Below, in pieces: positions 1 through 6,879 of a stretch of 34,396 nt of DNA; position 1 is the first letter of the stretch, and each line of letters starts with the position of its first letter. Both the position numbers and the translations under genes were made by a program. This DNA is from Oscillibacter sp. (GTDB lineage Bacteria > Bacillota > Clostridia > Oscillospirales > Oscillospiraceae): positions 1 through 34,396 of the forward strand of contig JAHHSA010000015.1 in NCBI GenBank assembly GCA_020025475.1, given 5' to 3'. The notes under the pieces were generated by a model, which was given only the letters and a program-made list of their open reading frames with translations, did not search any database and was not told the DNA's origin.

Positions 1-3
1 CTA

Positions 4-984
4 ATGGCGACACCCCTGAAACCCACTCTCTATCTAGTGGAAGGGCTCATCCCGGAGGGGGTCAGTATCTTTTCCGGCCCGTCCAAAATCGGAAAGAGCT
101 GGCTCATGCTGTGGCTGTCCATACAGATTGCTCTGGGGCAGCCGGTGTGGGGGATTCCCACCACCGCTTGCGATGTCCTGTACTTCTGCCTGGAGGATAC
201 CAAGACCCGGCTGAAAAAGCGACTGTACGAGATTTGCAGCGACCCTCCCAGTAATTTACGGTTCACCACAGCCAGCAGCAAAATCGGGGAGGGGCTGGAG
301 GAGGAACTGCGGGAGACCCTGACCCGATATCCCCTGACCAAGCTGGTCATCATCGACACCCTGCAAAAGGTGCGAGGGGGCAGAAAATGCGTCAACCGGG
401 CCGGGATGTACGGCGATGACTACGACGACATTTCCGCCATGAAGGCCATTGCCGATCAGTTCCACCTTGCTATGATCCTGGTCCACCACGTTCGCAAGCT
501 GAAGGACCAGGAAGACCCCTTCAACCAGGTTTCCGGCTCCACCGGCATTCTGGGTGCGGCAGATACCCTTTACGTACTCAGCCGGGACACTCAAAACGGC
601 GACACCGCCACCCTCCTGATTCGGGGCCGGGATGTGGAACAGCAGAAACTGCGGCTACGTTTTCAGGACTGCGTCTGGACGCTGCTGGAGCGGATGGACC
701 AGACACAGCTGCGGCAAAGCAGTGTTCCACAAATTCTCCACAACATTGTGGAATTTATGGAGACCCGCACCCAGTGGAGCGGGACTACCACGGAACTGTT
801 GGATGCCCTGGGGGATGAGGAGACGCCGCCCAACAGCGTCACCAAACACATCAGCCAGTTTTACTATCCGTTTCTAGTGCCCCAGGGCATTACCTACCAG
901 ACCAGAAGAACCAGCCGACAGCGGCTGATTACCCTGCGCCGCCGTGACGGCAGTGACAGCAATGACGGCAATTCCCCTCACTAG
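4..984 (+). CDS. RepA-like AAA ATPase (AAA_25 / RecA-like fold) of the mobile element, possibly 5'-truncated
   Basis: The protein is a RecA/DnaB-like P-loop ATPase of the type found beside relaxases in clostridial mobilizable elements, where it is thought to help replication or processing of the circular form. Visible motifs are a Walker A GPSKIGKS at residues 25-32, a Walker B run LVIIDT ending near residue 118, and a downstream VHHVRK motif typical of this family. The C-terminal part (about 240-326) is less conserved and the last residues (DGSDSNDG) are encoded by a DNA repeat cluster. The ATG at position 4 is the first available, but the codon before it (CTA) is sense and no ribosome site can be seen, so the real start may lie left of the window; family members usually have a few more N-terminal residues. 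The function in this element is inferred from family and position. Confidence 0.8.
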   Translation: MATPLKPTLYLVEGLIPEGVSIFSGPSKIGKSWLMLWLSIQIALGQPVWGIPTTACDVLYFCLEDTKTRLKKRLYEICSDPPSNLRFTTASSKIGEGLEEELRETLTRYPLTKLVIIDTLQKVRGGRKCVNRAGMYGDDYDDISAMKAIADQFHLAMILVHHVRKLKDQEDPFNQVSGSTGILGAADTLYVLSRDTQNGDTATLLIRGRDVEQQKLRLRFQDCVWTLLERMDQTQLRQSSVPQILHNIVEFMETRTQWSGTTTELLDALGDEETPPNSVTKHISQFYYPFLVPQGITYQTRRTSRQRLITLRRRDGSDSNDGNSPH

Positions 985-1017
985 GAGAGCGCCGTCACAG
1001 CCGTCATGCTGTCACAG
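944..1017. repeat. Three tandem 9-base repeats plus three inverted partner copies (iteron-like)
   Basis: Three head-to-tail 9-mers, GTGACGGCA, GTGACAGCA and ATGACGGCA, occupy 944-970 at the 3' end of the ATPase gene. After a 20-base spacer, 991-1015 contains GCCGTCAC, GCCGTCAT and TGCTGTCAC, each an exact reverse complement of 8 or 9 bases of one of the tandem copies. The block can act as iterons for a Rep or ATPase protein, as part of oriT, or as a cruciform. The sequence pattern is direct; the role is inferred. Confidence 0.6.
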
Positions 1018-1076
1018 CAGAGCGGCAACATGAACAGAATCATCTTCCTCACCGAACCGAAAAAAGACCCCCTCGC

Positions 1077-1217
1077 AGGCCTGCCGGTGAGAGAAACCCA
1101 AACCGGACAGGGGGCAGTCCTGCGGTGTAACGAGCATAGGCTTTGTATGGCCAAAGCCGGCGGCCCCAGGCCGAAAGGGGCTGCGCCCCTGTCACCCCAA
1201 GCAAGAAAGGAGCCTTT
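1077..1217 (+). other. Candidate oriT region upstream of mobC and the relaxase
   Basis: This non-coding stretch lies directly upstream of mobC and the relaxase, the usual place for oriT. It contains several inverted repeats: palindrome CAGGCCTG (1077-1084), GGCTTTG/CAAAGCC around 1138-1157, and GGGGC/GCCCC before the mobC ribosome site. A TCCTGC at 1118-1123 resembles the ATCCTG|C nic core known from MobP systems such as RP4. Nicking here is an inference. Confidence 0.4.
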
Positions 1218-1514
1218 ATGAGATCGAGAACGGCAGCCATCAACATCCGCGTGACACCCGCCGAAAAAGCCAGGATGGAGCGCAGCGCCCGCCGGTGCGG
1301 GCTCAGCGTCTCCGCCTATCTCCGGGAGCTGGGCTTTGGAAATCGGGTCCAGGCGGATTGCTCTCAGGAGCTGCATGACGCCTACCACCAGCTGAACCAG
1401 CTGATGGCCCAGTGGAAGACCCTGCCTCTCGCTGACGTGGACCTGTGCCTGGCCAAGCTGAGTAATTCCATTCTGCTGGCCCACCATGGAATGGGCACAG
1501 CCGACGCCCGCTGA
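1218..1514 (+). CDS. MobC-like ribbon-helix-helix mobilization accessory protein
   Basis: A 98-residue protein starting MRSRTAAINIRVTPAEK. The N-terminal beta strand (AINIRVTPAEKARM) followed by two helices with the motif CGLSVSAYLREL is the ribbon-helix-helix signature of MobC-type accessory proteins, which bind oriT and help the relaxase nick. The ATG at 1218 is chosen because AAGAAAGGA precedes it by about seven bases and the RHH domain begins right there; the same frame is open upstream but without a good site. The stop at 1512-1514 is four bases from the preferred relaxase start, suggesting translational coupling. The name is assigned by motif and context. Confidence 0.75.
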   Translation: MRSRTAAINIRVTPAEKARMERSARRCGLSVSAYLRELGFGNRVQADCSQELHDAYHQLNQLMAQWKTLPLADVDLCLAKLSNSILLAHHGMGTADAR

Positions 1515-1518
1515 ACCC

Positions 1519-2928
1519 ATGGCGGTGACGAAAATCTGGCCCATCAAGGACAGCATCCAGCGGGTGGTGGACTACGCCCGGAATCCCGAGAAAACCCAGA
1601 TGTCCGATCTCCAGCGTGTGCTGCAATACGCAGGAAATGAGGAGAAAACGGAGTCGGAGGAACAGGCCCTGTTTGTCACCGGCGTGAATTGCAGCGCAGA
1701 CCACGCCTGTCAGGAGATGCTGGCCGTCCAGCGGCACTTTGGCAAAACCGGCGGCAACGTGGCCTACCACGGCTACCAGAGCTTCAAAACCGGGGAGGTC
1801 ACGCCGGAGCTGTGCCACCAGCTGGGGGTGGAGTTGGCCAGGCGGATGTGGGGCGAGGACTACCAGGTTCTGGTGGCCACCCATCTGAACACCGGCACTT
1901 ACCACAACCACTTTGTGGTCAACGCGGTGAATCTGTGGACCGGGAAGAAGTTCGACTGCAACCGGGGCGCCTATTGGCGTCTGCGGGCCATCTCCGATGA
2001 GCTGTGCCGGGAGCATGGTCTGGTGGTGATCGAACACCCCGCCGGGAAGACGCCCCGCAGCATCTATTTCTCGGAACGTCAGAACGAGCCCACCCACTTC
2101 AACCTCATGCGGCAGGCCATCGACCTGGCCATTCAGAGCAGCATCAACCAGGAAGATTTCTACCGGGTGCTGCGGCAGCAGGGCTACCTCCTCAACAGCA
2201 ATCCCCAGCGGAAATACCACACCATCCGCTCCGTCAACAGCAAAAAGGCGGTTCGGCTGTGGCGGCTGGGGGAGGACTATGACATGCCCCGCATTGTGGA
2301 GCGGCTGCGGGAGCGCGGTTTCCAGGATCGCCTGGCAACTGCTGCGGAGTACCACCGCCAGCGAGACGCCTCCCGCCAAATCACCCTAATCCGTGTCCGG
2401 GGGCGGGGCTCCCTCCGACGGGGGACCAAGATCACCGGACTTCGGGCCCTCTACTTCCACTACTGCTACCTTCTGGGGGTCATTCCCAAACACCGCCCAC
2501 GGCGGCCCCTCTCCCCGGCACTGCGGGAGGCTGTCCGAAGGCTGGACCGGATTTCCCAGCAGGTCCGGCTCATGGCGGCGTACCATCTGGACACCGTCCA
2601 GGACGTCCGGCAGTTCCTCACCAACGTGGACGCGCAGATTCAGGAGGGAACGGCACAGAGAACCCGACGATACAATCAGATGCGGCGCTGCACCGACCCG
2701 GTGGCCCTGGCCGCTCTGCGGGCGGAGCGGGACCGGGATACGAAGCAGCTGTCCCAGCTCCGGACCCAGCGCAAGACCGCCCAGCGGCTGCTGGACAGCT
2801 TGCCGGAGCTGGAAGGGCAGATGCAGGCAGAACAAACCATGCGGCGGGCCCTGTACCGCCCCCGGAAACAGCGGGAGCGGTACGAGGCCCGGGAACGAGA
2901 AAGCAAAAGTTTCCCGGAGAGAGGTTAG
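1519..2928 (+). CDS. MobP-type relaxase / mobilization nuclease
   Basis: Relaxase of the MobA/VirD2 superfamily, expected to nick oriT and pilot single-stranded DNA during mobilization. The start MAVTKIWPIKD is the family-typical N-terminus; Tyr19 in VVDYARNPEKT is the likely nucleophile. The metal-binding three-histidine motif is visible as H122-LNTGTY-H129-N-H131. The nuclease domain covers about residues 1-190; the C-terminal half (about 250-469) is basic, rich in Arg and Gln and predicted to be largely helical, as in other IME relaxases. An in-frame ATG at 1486 would overlap mobC by 29 bases; the ATG at 1519 matches the family better. Neither has a strong ribosome site, consistent with coupling to mobC. 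Length is 469 residues. Confidence 0.9.
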   Translation: MAVTKIWPIKDSIQRVVDYARNPEKTQMSDLQRVLQYAGNEEKTESEEQALFVTGVNCSADHACQEMLAVQRHFGKTGGNVAYHGYQSFKTGEVTPELCHQLGVELARRMWGEDYQVLVATHLNTGTYHNHFVVNAVNLWTGKKFDCNRGAYWRLRAISDELCREHGLVVIEHPAGKTPRSIYFSERQNEPTHFNLMRQAIDLAIQSSINQEDFYRVLRQQGYLLNSNPQRKYHTIRSVNSKKAVRLWRLGEDYDMPRIVERLRERGFQDRLATAAEYHRQRDASRQITLIRVRGRGSLRRGTKITGLRALYFHYCYLLGVIPKHRPRRPLSPALREAVRRLDRISQQVRLMAAYHLDTVQDVRQFLTNVDAQIQEGTAQRTRRYNQMRRCTDPVALAALRAERDRDTKQLSQLRTQRKTAQRLLDSLPELEGQMQAEQTMRRALYRPRKQRERYEARERESKSFPERG

Positions 2929-2981
2929 AACCTCCAATTCTGGGAATACTGACCACTGTACAGGAAAGGAGGACCTTCCTT

Positions 2982-3230
2982 ATGACATCCAAGGACCTAC
3001 AGGCACTGCAAAACGCCTCGGTGGACAGCTGCGACCCCGGCAGTCTTACGGACCTCAGCACCATCTCCGTGGACCGCTCCCAGCCCACTTCCCAGCGGAT
3101 GACCGACTTCTTGGAGGCCATCGGCAACCCCTATCTCTTCCGAGTGGGGGAGGTGGTGGTCAAAGTGAAGTTCAATCCCAGTGGCAAGCGGTTCTCTGAC
3201 GCTGTATCAGACGCACTTTGCTCTGACTAA
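2982..3230 (+). CDS. Small DUF6870-like mobile-element protein
   Basis: An 82-residue protein beginning MTSKDLQALQNASVDSCD. It resembles the small proteins found between relaxase and recombinase genes in clostridial elements (recognised as DUF6870 from memory of the pattern: N-terminal LQALQN, central DFLEAIGNPYLFRVG, C-terminal VVKVKF). A clear AGGAAAGGAGGA ribosome site precedes the ATG. Its function is unknown; conserved position suggests a role linked to the element rather than cargo. No membrane segment, signal peptide or zinc motif is visible. Confidence 0.65.
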   Translation: MTSKDLQALQNASVDSCDPGSLTDLSTISVDRSQPTSQRMTDFLEAIGNPYLFRVGEVVVKVKFNPSGKRFSDAVSDALCSD

Positions 3231-3239
3231 AGGAAGGAA

Positions 3240-3342
3240 TTACCAGTGGTAACGCCCTTGCTCTCTGACGGGTAATATGCTAGAATTCAGGCGTAGAGAA
3301 AAATTGAACACGCATATTGCCTCCTTTTTCAACAGTAGGAGG
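3240..3342 (+). promoter_or_regulatory. Recombinase promoter with upstream palindrome and ribosome-site hairpin
   Basis: A promoter TTGCTC (3258-3263), 17-base spacer, TAGAAT (3281-3286) precedes the recombinase gene. Just upstream is a perfect palindrome TTACCA-G-TGGTAA (3240-3252), a possible operator. In the leader, CCTCCT (3320-3325) is complementary to the ribosome site AGGAGG (3337-3342), and flanking TTGC/GCAA can extend the stem, so the ribosome site may be masked in the mRNA. These are sequence observations; regulation is inferred. Confidence 0.5.
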
Positions 3343-3350
3343 TTTGCAAC

Positions 3351-5039
3351 ATGAACAGTAAGTATGCGGAGTATTCTGGGCGGCCTCTGAAACCTGAGCG
3401 GGTTTGGAAGGCCGCCCTTTATATTCGACTGTCCCGCGAGGACGAGGACATGTCCAAAGCGGAGAGTAACTCCATTACCTCACAGCGGGAGTTCCTCAAG
3501 GAATTTTTGAAGCAGCACCCGGATGTGGTGCCCTATGATTTTTACGTAGACGACGGCTGGAGCGGCACCAACTTCGATCGACCGGACTTCCAGCGGATGA
3601 TGACCGACATCTACGAGCACCGGGTGGACTGTGTGATCGTGAAGGACCTCAGCCGTCTGGGCCGTAACGCCGCCGAAACCAGCAACTATATCGATAATGT
3701 GTTTGCCCGGCTGCAAGTGCGGTTCATCGCCATCCACAACTACATTGACACGGTGGAAAGCCGGATGAACGCCGCCACCCACTGCATTACCGTGGGCATT
3801 CAAAATGTGATCAACGAGAGCGTGGCGGCTACCACCTCGGTGAACGTCCGGGGCACCCTGAACGTGGAACGGCAGCAGGGAAAGTTCATCGGCTCCTTTG
3901 CCAGCTATGGCTACCGCAAGGACCCGGAGGACCACCACAAGCTGTTGATCGACCCGGAGGCCGCCGATGTGGTGCGGCAGATCTTCGCCTGGTTCATCGG
4001 CGGCAAGAGCATCATCGGCATTGCCAAGGAGCTGAACGAAATGGGGGTTCCCAACCCTTCGGCGTACAAACGGCTCCAGGGCATGAAGTACCGCCACCCG
4101 GCAGGGAAGATGAACGACGGCCTGTGGCCAGACAGCTCTGTGCGTCGGGTGCTGCGGAACGAAATGTATATCGGCAACATGATTCAGGGAAAGAACACTA
4201 CCATCTCCTTCAAGCACAAGCAGTGCCGCAGCGTTCCCCAGGAGGACTGGTATGTGGTGGAGGGCACTCATGAGGCCATCATCGACCGGGAGACTTTCCA
4301 GAAAGCCCAATCTCTCTTCAATAAGCACATCCGCAAATCCCCGCAAAAGAACAACGTCGATCTCTTTTCCGGCTTCGTGCGCTGTGCCGACTGCCACCGG
4401 GCCATGAACAAGAAAACCAACACCCACTCCTATGGTACCTACCACTATTACCGCTGTGTTACCGCACGAAAGATGAAGAAATCCGCCTGCGGCAACCACA
4501 CCATCCGGGTGGACCGGCTGGAGGCGGCGGTGCTGGTGACCATTCAGAAGATGGTAGACGTGGCGGTGGAGATGTCCGAGGTGGTGGAGCAGATCAACCG
4601 GATGCCGGGACGGAGAACGGAGTCCGCCAACATCCGTGCTGCCCTGAAAACCGCCCAGCGGGAGCAGGAACGGCTGCAAAATATGCAGATGGACCTGTAC
4701 CCGGACTGGAAAAACGGCATCATCACCCAAGAGGAATATATGATGCTGAAGGCCAATCTGGCGGAGAAGCTGGAAAGCATCGAAAATAACATCCGAAGCA
4801 TTCAGACCACAATGGAGGACTTCTCCAACGGCATCGACGAGCAGAATGAGTTTATCGCCGCCTTCAAGAAATACGGCCGCATCACCAAGCTGACCCGACC
4901 TATGCTGGTGGAGCTGGTGGACGAAATTCTGGTCCACGAGGGCAACCGAGTGGAGGTGTGCTTCAAGTATCAGGACAGCTACGCAGAGGCACTCCAATAT
5001 ATTCAGCTCAACGGTGAGCAGATCACAACCCCGGCCTGA
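3351..5039 (+). CDS. Large serine recombinase (TnpX-like)
   Basis: A 562-residue large serine recombinase that would excise and integrate the element through a circular form. The resolvase domain spans about residues 20-170 with the nucleophile Ser28 in YIRLSRED and the motif VIVKDLSRLGRN. A Recombinase domain follows (about 200-310, starting FIGSFASYGYRKDP), then a zinc ribbon (about 341-395, with CADC and a later pair of Cys in YYRC and SACG), a coiled-coil stretch (about 420-490) and a C-terminal DUF4368-like segment. ATG 3351 is preceded by AGTAGGAGG. Length and domain order match TnpX/TndX relatives. It is not the last gene of the element here, because a Fic gene lies between it and the spoVAD junction. 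Confidence 0.93.
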   Translation: MNSKYAEYSGRPLKPERVWKAALYIRLSREDEDMSKAESNSITSQREFLKEFLKQHPDVVPYDFYVDDGWSGTNFDRPDFQRMMTDIYEHRVDCVIVKDLSRLGRNAAETSNYIDNVFARLQVRFIAIHNYIDTVESRMNAATHCITVGIQNVINESVAATTSVNVRGTLNVERQQGKFIGSFASYGYRKDPEDHHKLLIDPEAADVVRQIFAWFIGGKSIIGIAKELNEMGVPNPSAYKRLQGMKYRHPAGKMNDGLWPDSSVRRVLRNEMYIGNMIQGKNTTISFKHKQCRSVPQEDWYVVEGTHEAIIDRETFQKAQSLFNKHIRKSPQKNNVDLFSGFVRCADCHRAMNKKTNTHSYGTYHYYRCVTARKMKKSACGNHTIRVDRLEAAVLVTIQKMVDVAVEMSEVVEQINRMPGRRTESANIRAALKTAQREQERLQNMQMDLYPDWKNGIITQEEYMMLKANLAEKLESIENNIRSIQTTMEDFSNGIDEQNEFIAAFKKYGRITKLTRPMLVELVDEILVHEGNRVEVCFKYQDSYAEALQYIQLNGEQITTPA

Positions 5040-5073
5040 TGATGGGCGGCATCGGAGTACCAATCCAAACAAG

Positions 5074-5117
5074 AACCTTCGGCCTGATGGAACGAAAGCA
5101 TCCGGCCGAAGGTTTTT
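5074..5117 (+). terminator. Rho-independent terminator after the recombinase
   Basis: An 11-base stem AACCTTCGGCC (5074-5084) with GGCCGAAGGTT (5104-5114), extended inward by GATG/CATC, ends in five T residues (5113-5117). It separates the recombinase transcript from the fic gene. Confidence 0.85.
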
Positions 5118-5172
5118 CATCGCTCATTTCATCCATCAAATGATTGATGAAATGAGTGATGCATGATAGAAT
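5118..5172 (+). promoter_or_regulatory. fic promoter embedded in a 21-base inverted repeat
   Basis: Two 21-base arms (5118-5138 and 5141-5161) are reverse complements at 19 of 21 positions with a 2-base centre. The right arm contains the -35 TTGATG (5144-5149), followed by a 17-base spacer and the -10 TAGAAT (5167-5172). A repressor bound to the palindrome would cover the -35 and spacer. The C-terminal winged-helix segment of the downstream Fic protein is a candidate repressor (inference). Confidence 0.7.
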
Positions 5173-5207
5173 AGCAGCATAAACTTGCGAGGGGTGAAGC
5201 TATAACA

Positions 5208-6194
5208 ATGAAGAATCCTCCGTTCCGTATCACCGATGCGATGATCAACCTGGTGGCTGAAACCGCGGAGCTGATGGGCCGTCTGACGGTGACGGCGCAG
5301 CTGTCCGGCAACCCGGTGCTTCGCCGGAACAACCGTATCCGGACGATTCACGGCTCCCTGGCCATTGAACAGAATACGCTCAGCATTGAGCAGGTCACAG
5401 CCGTTCTGAACGGCAAGCAGGTACTGGCCCCGCCAAAGGACATTTCCGAGGTCAAAAATGCTTACGAGATCTATGAAAAGCTGGAGGAACTCAATCCCTA
5501 CTCTATGGAGGACCTGCTGATGGCCCATGGTATCATGACCAGAGGGCTTGTGGAGGAATCCGGCGAGTTCCGCTCCAGACCGGTGGGCGTGGTGGACCAG
5601 GAGGGCCGCGTCCTCCACTTTGGGACCCTTCCGGCCTATGTGCCGGGGCTGGTGGAGGAGCTGCTGGACTGGACGAAGCACAGCACCGTCCATATGCTGA
5701 TGCGCAGCTGTGTGTTCCACTACGAATTTGAATTGATTCATCCCTTCGCAGACGGCAACGGCCGCATGGGGCGCCTCTGGCACACTCTGCTGCTCTCCCA
5801 GTGGAATCCCCTCTTTGCATGGCTGCCGGTGGAGTCCATGATTCACGACAACCAGCAGGCCTACTACGACGCCATCAACCGGGCCAACGAGGAAGTGGAG
5901 TCCACGGCCTTCATTGAGTTCATGCTGACCATCCTCAAGTCCGCCATCCTGGACGCCATCGACGCCGGGGAGGCAAGCTCCAAGGGTACGGACAAGGTGG
6001 CGGACCGCTGGAACCGGATTCAGCGGTATCTGGAAACCCACGACTTTATTCAGAATGCAGACGTCCGGGAGCTGTGCGGCGTGTCCGCTGCTACGGCCAA
6101 TCGCATCCTCTCGGGACTTGCCGAAGAAGGCAGGCTGAGCCGGTGCCGGGAGGGGAACCATTGGGCCTATCGGTCCACCGGTGACGGACAGTGA
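5208..6194 (+). CDS. Fic family protein (AMPylase-type) with C-terminal winged-helix domain
   Basis: A 328-residue Fic protein. The catalytic motif HPFADGNGRMGR is at residues 178-189 with His178 as the general base; Fic enzymes usually transfer AMP from ATP onto a hydroxyl side chain of a target protein. The N-terminal segment SLAIEQN (residues 50-56) matches the self-inhibitory helix of class II Fic proteins, whose Glu blocks ATP binding, with Gln in place of the usual Gly/Asn just after the Glu. Residues about 262-325 look like a winged helix-turn-helix (VRELCGVSAATANRILSGL). The ribosome site GAGGGGTGAAG lies about ten bases before ATG 5208. It sits between the recombinase terminator and the spoVAD junction, so it is element cargo or a later insertion. 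Target and physiological role are unknown. Confidence 0.9.
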   Translation: MKNPPFRITDAMINLVAETAELMGRLTVTAQLSGNPVLRRNNRIRTIHGSLAIEQNTLSIEQVTAVLNGKQVLAPPKDISEVKNAYEIYEKLEELNPYSMEDLLMAHGIMTRGLVEESGEFRSRPVGVVDQEGRVLHFGTLPAYVPGLVEELLDWTKHSTVHMLMRSCVFHYEFELIHPFADGNGRMGRLWHTLLLSQWNPLFAWLPVESMIHDNQQAYYDAINRANEEVESTAFIEFMLTILKSAILDAIDAGEASSKGTDKVADRWNRIQRYLETHDFIQNADVRELCGVSAATANRILSGLAEEGRLSRCREGNHWAYRSTGDGQ

Positions 6195-6379
6195 CAGGGA
6201 AGCAGGGACCTGAAATAGACGCCTGTTTCATACTGCAAAACAACCGGACACGGCAAGGTGAAAAAATTTTTATTTTACTATAAGTTTCATAATTCTTTCA
6301 ATGGTCGACGAAAACGGAACATATCATATAAAATAATGCGGAATAACAACCTTCCGGGAGAGAAATTTATGGTGTACCC
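6195..6379. other. AT-rich element end / attachment-site region
   Basis: This 185-base non-coding stretch lies between fic and the spoVAD remnant and is much more AT-rich than its surroundings (runs of A and T around 6260-6340). It should contain the terminal sequence of the element, hence attR. No gene is seen. The reading frame of the spoVAD remnant has an in-frame stop at 6344-6346. Confidence 0.5.
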
Positions 6380-6784
6380 TTGACATCTTCCCCGGCTGCT
6401 CACGATACCCTGTCTGCGTTTTTCCGGGAGACGGGGACTGTGCCAAAGGACTATGATCTGATTGTCACCGGAGATCTGGGAGTCTTGGGGCATGACATTG
6501 TCCGGGATTTCTTCGCCATGGATGGCGTGGATCTGGGAGAGCGATATGTGGACTGTGGAATGCTGCTCTATGATATTGAAGGGCAGGATATGCACGCCGG
6601 TGCCTCCGGCTGCGGCTGCTCGGCGGCGGTGCTGAATGGATATTTGCTCTCCGGTATGCGGCAGGGGCGGTGGAAGAAGATCCTCTTTGCCCCCACCGGT
6701 GCGCTGCTCTCACCCACTTCTGCCTTCCAGGGAGAGTCCATCCCCGGCATCTGCCACGCCATTTGCCTGGTGGCAGAGCGCTGA
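6380..6784 (+). pseudogene. spoVAD: 3' remnant of stage V sporulation protein AD
   Basis: The frame encodes the C-terminal ~130 residues of SpoVAD, the forespore inner-membrane-associated protein that binds dipicolinic acid for uptake by the SpoVA channel. Recognisable conserved pieces are PKDYDLIVTGDLG, YVDCGMLLYD, HAGASGCGCSA, TGALLSPTS and ESIPGICHA. Full-length SpoVAD is about 340 residues, so roughly 200 N-terminal residues are missing. Similarity stops around the second to fifth codon (family proteins read AMAPAA where this reads TSSPAA), and a stop occurs in frame at 6344. TTG 6380 could be read as a start but has no good ribosome site. The simplest reading is interruption by the element to the left. 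Confidence 0.85.
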
Positions 6785-6831
6785 AAAAGACCTTGTTGTC
6801 AGTTGGCGTGTATTTGGAAACGTGCTAGGAA

Positions 6832-6863
6832 AAGCGGCCCCTGCTTGGAAGCAGGGGCCGCTT
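6832..6863. terminator. Convergent terminator between spoVAD remnant and RNase J
   Basis: A perfect 15-base stem (6832-6846 with 6849-6863) with core GCGGCCCCTGC. On the minus strand it is followed by TTTTCC, so it best serves the RNase J gene; on the plus strand the T tract is poor. Confidence 0.75.
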
Positions 6864-6879
6864 ACGTGTTATTTGAAAA

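Larger units (their letters stand above)
1..6391. mobile_element. Right-hand part of an integrative mobilizable element inserted in spoVAD
   Basis: The stretch carries a RepA-like ATPase, a MobC-like protein, a MobP relaxase, a DUF6870-like protein, a large serine recombinase and a Fic protein, all on the plus strand. This is the usual content of clostridial integrative mobilizable elements of the Tn4451/TnpX kind; no conjugation (type IV secretion) genes are visible, so it would need a helper for transfer. The right boundary is placed where recognisable SpoVAD coding sequence begins, between about 6378 and 6392. The left boundary is outside the window. The exact crossover dinucleotide cannot be fixed without the empty site; a GA at 6382-6383 is one candidate because TnpX-type enzymes are known to use GA. 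Confidence 0.8.

Noticed and set aside
1006..1221. Small plus-strand frame of 71 codons before mobC
   Set aside because: It lies in the repeat and candidate oriT region, its codons follow inverted repeats, it has no ribosome site, and the protein is low-complexity.
3480..5120. Long open frame antisense to the recombinase
   Set aside because: It is a by-product of high GC in third positions; rich in His, Val and Leu without any family pattern.
6369..6383. Tiny frame with ribosome-like site just before the spoVAD remnant
   Set aside because: It encodes only four residues in a different frame and is probably chance at the junction.
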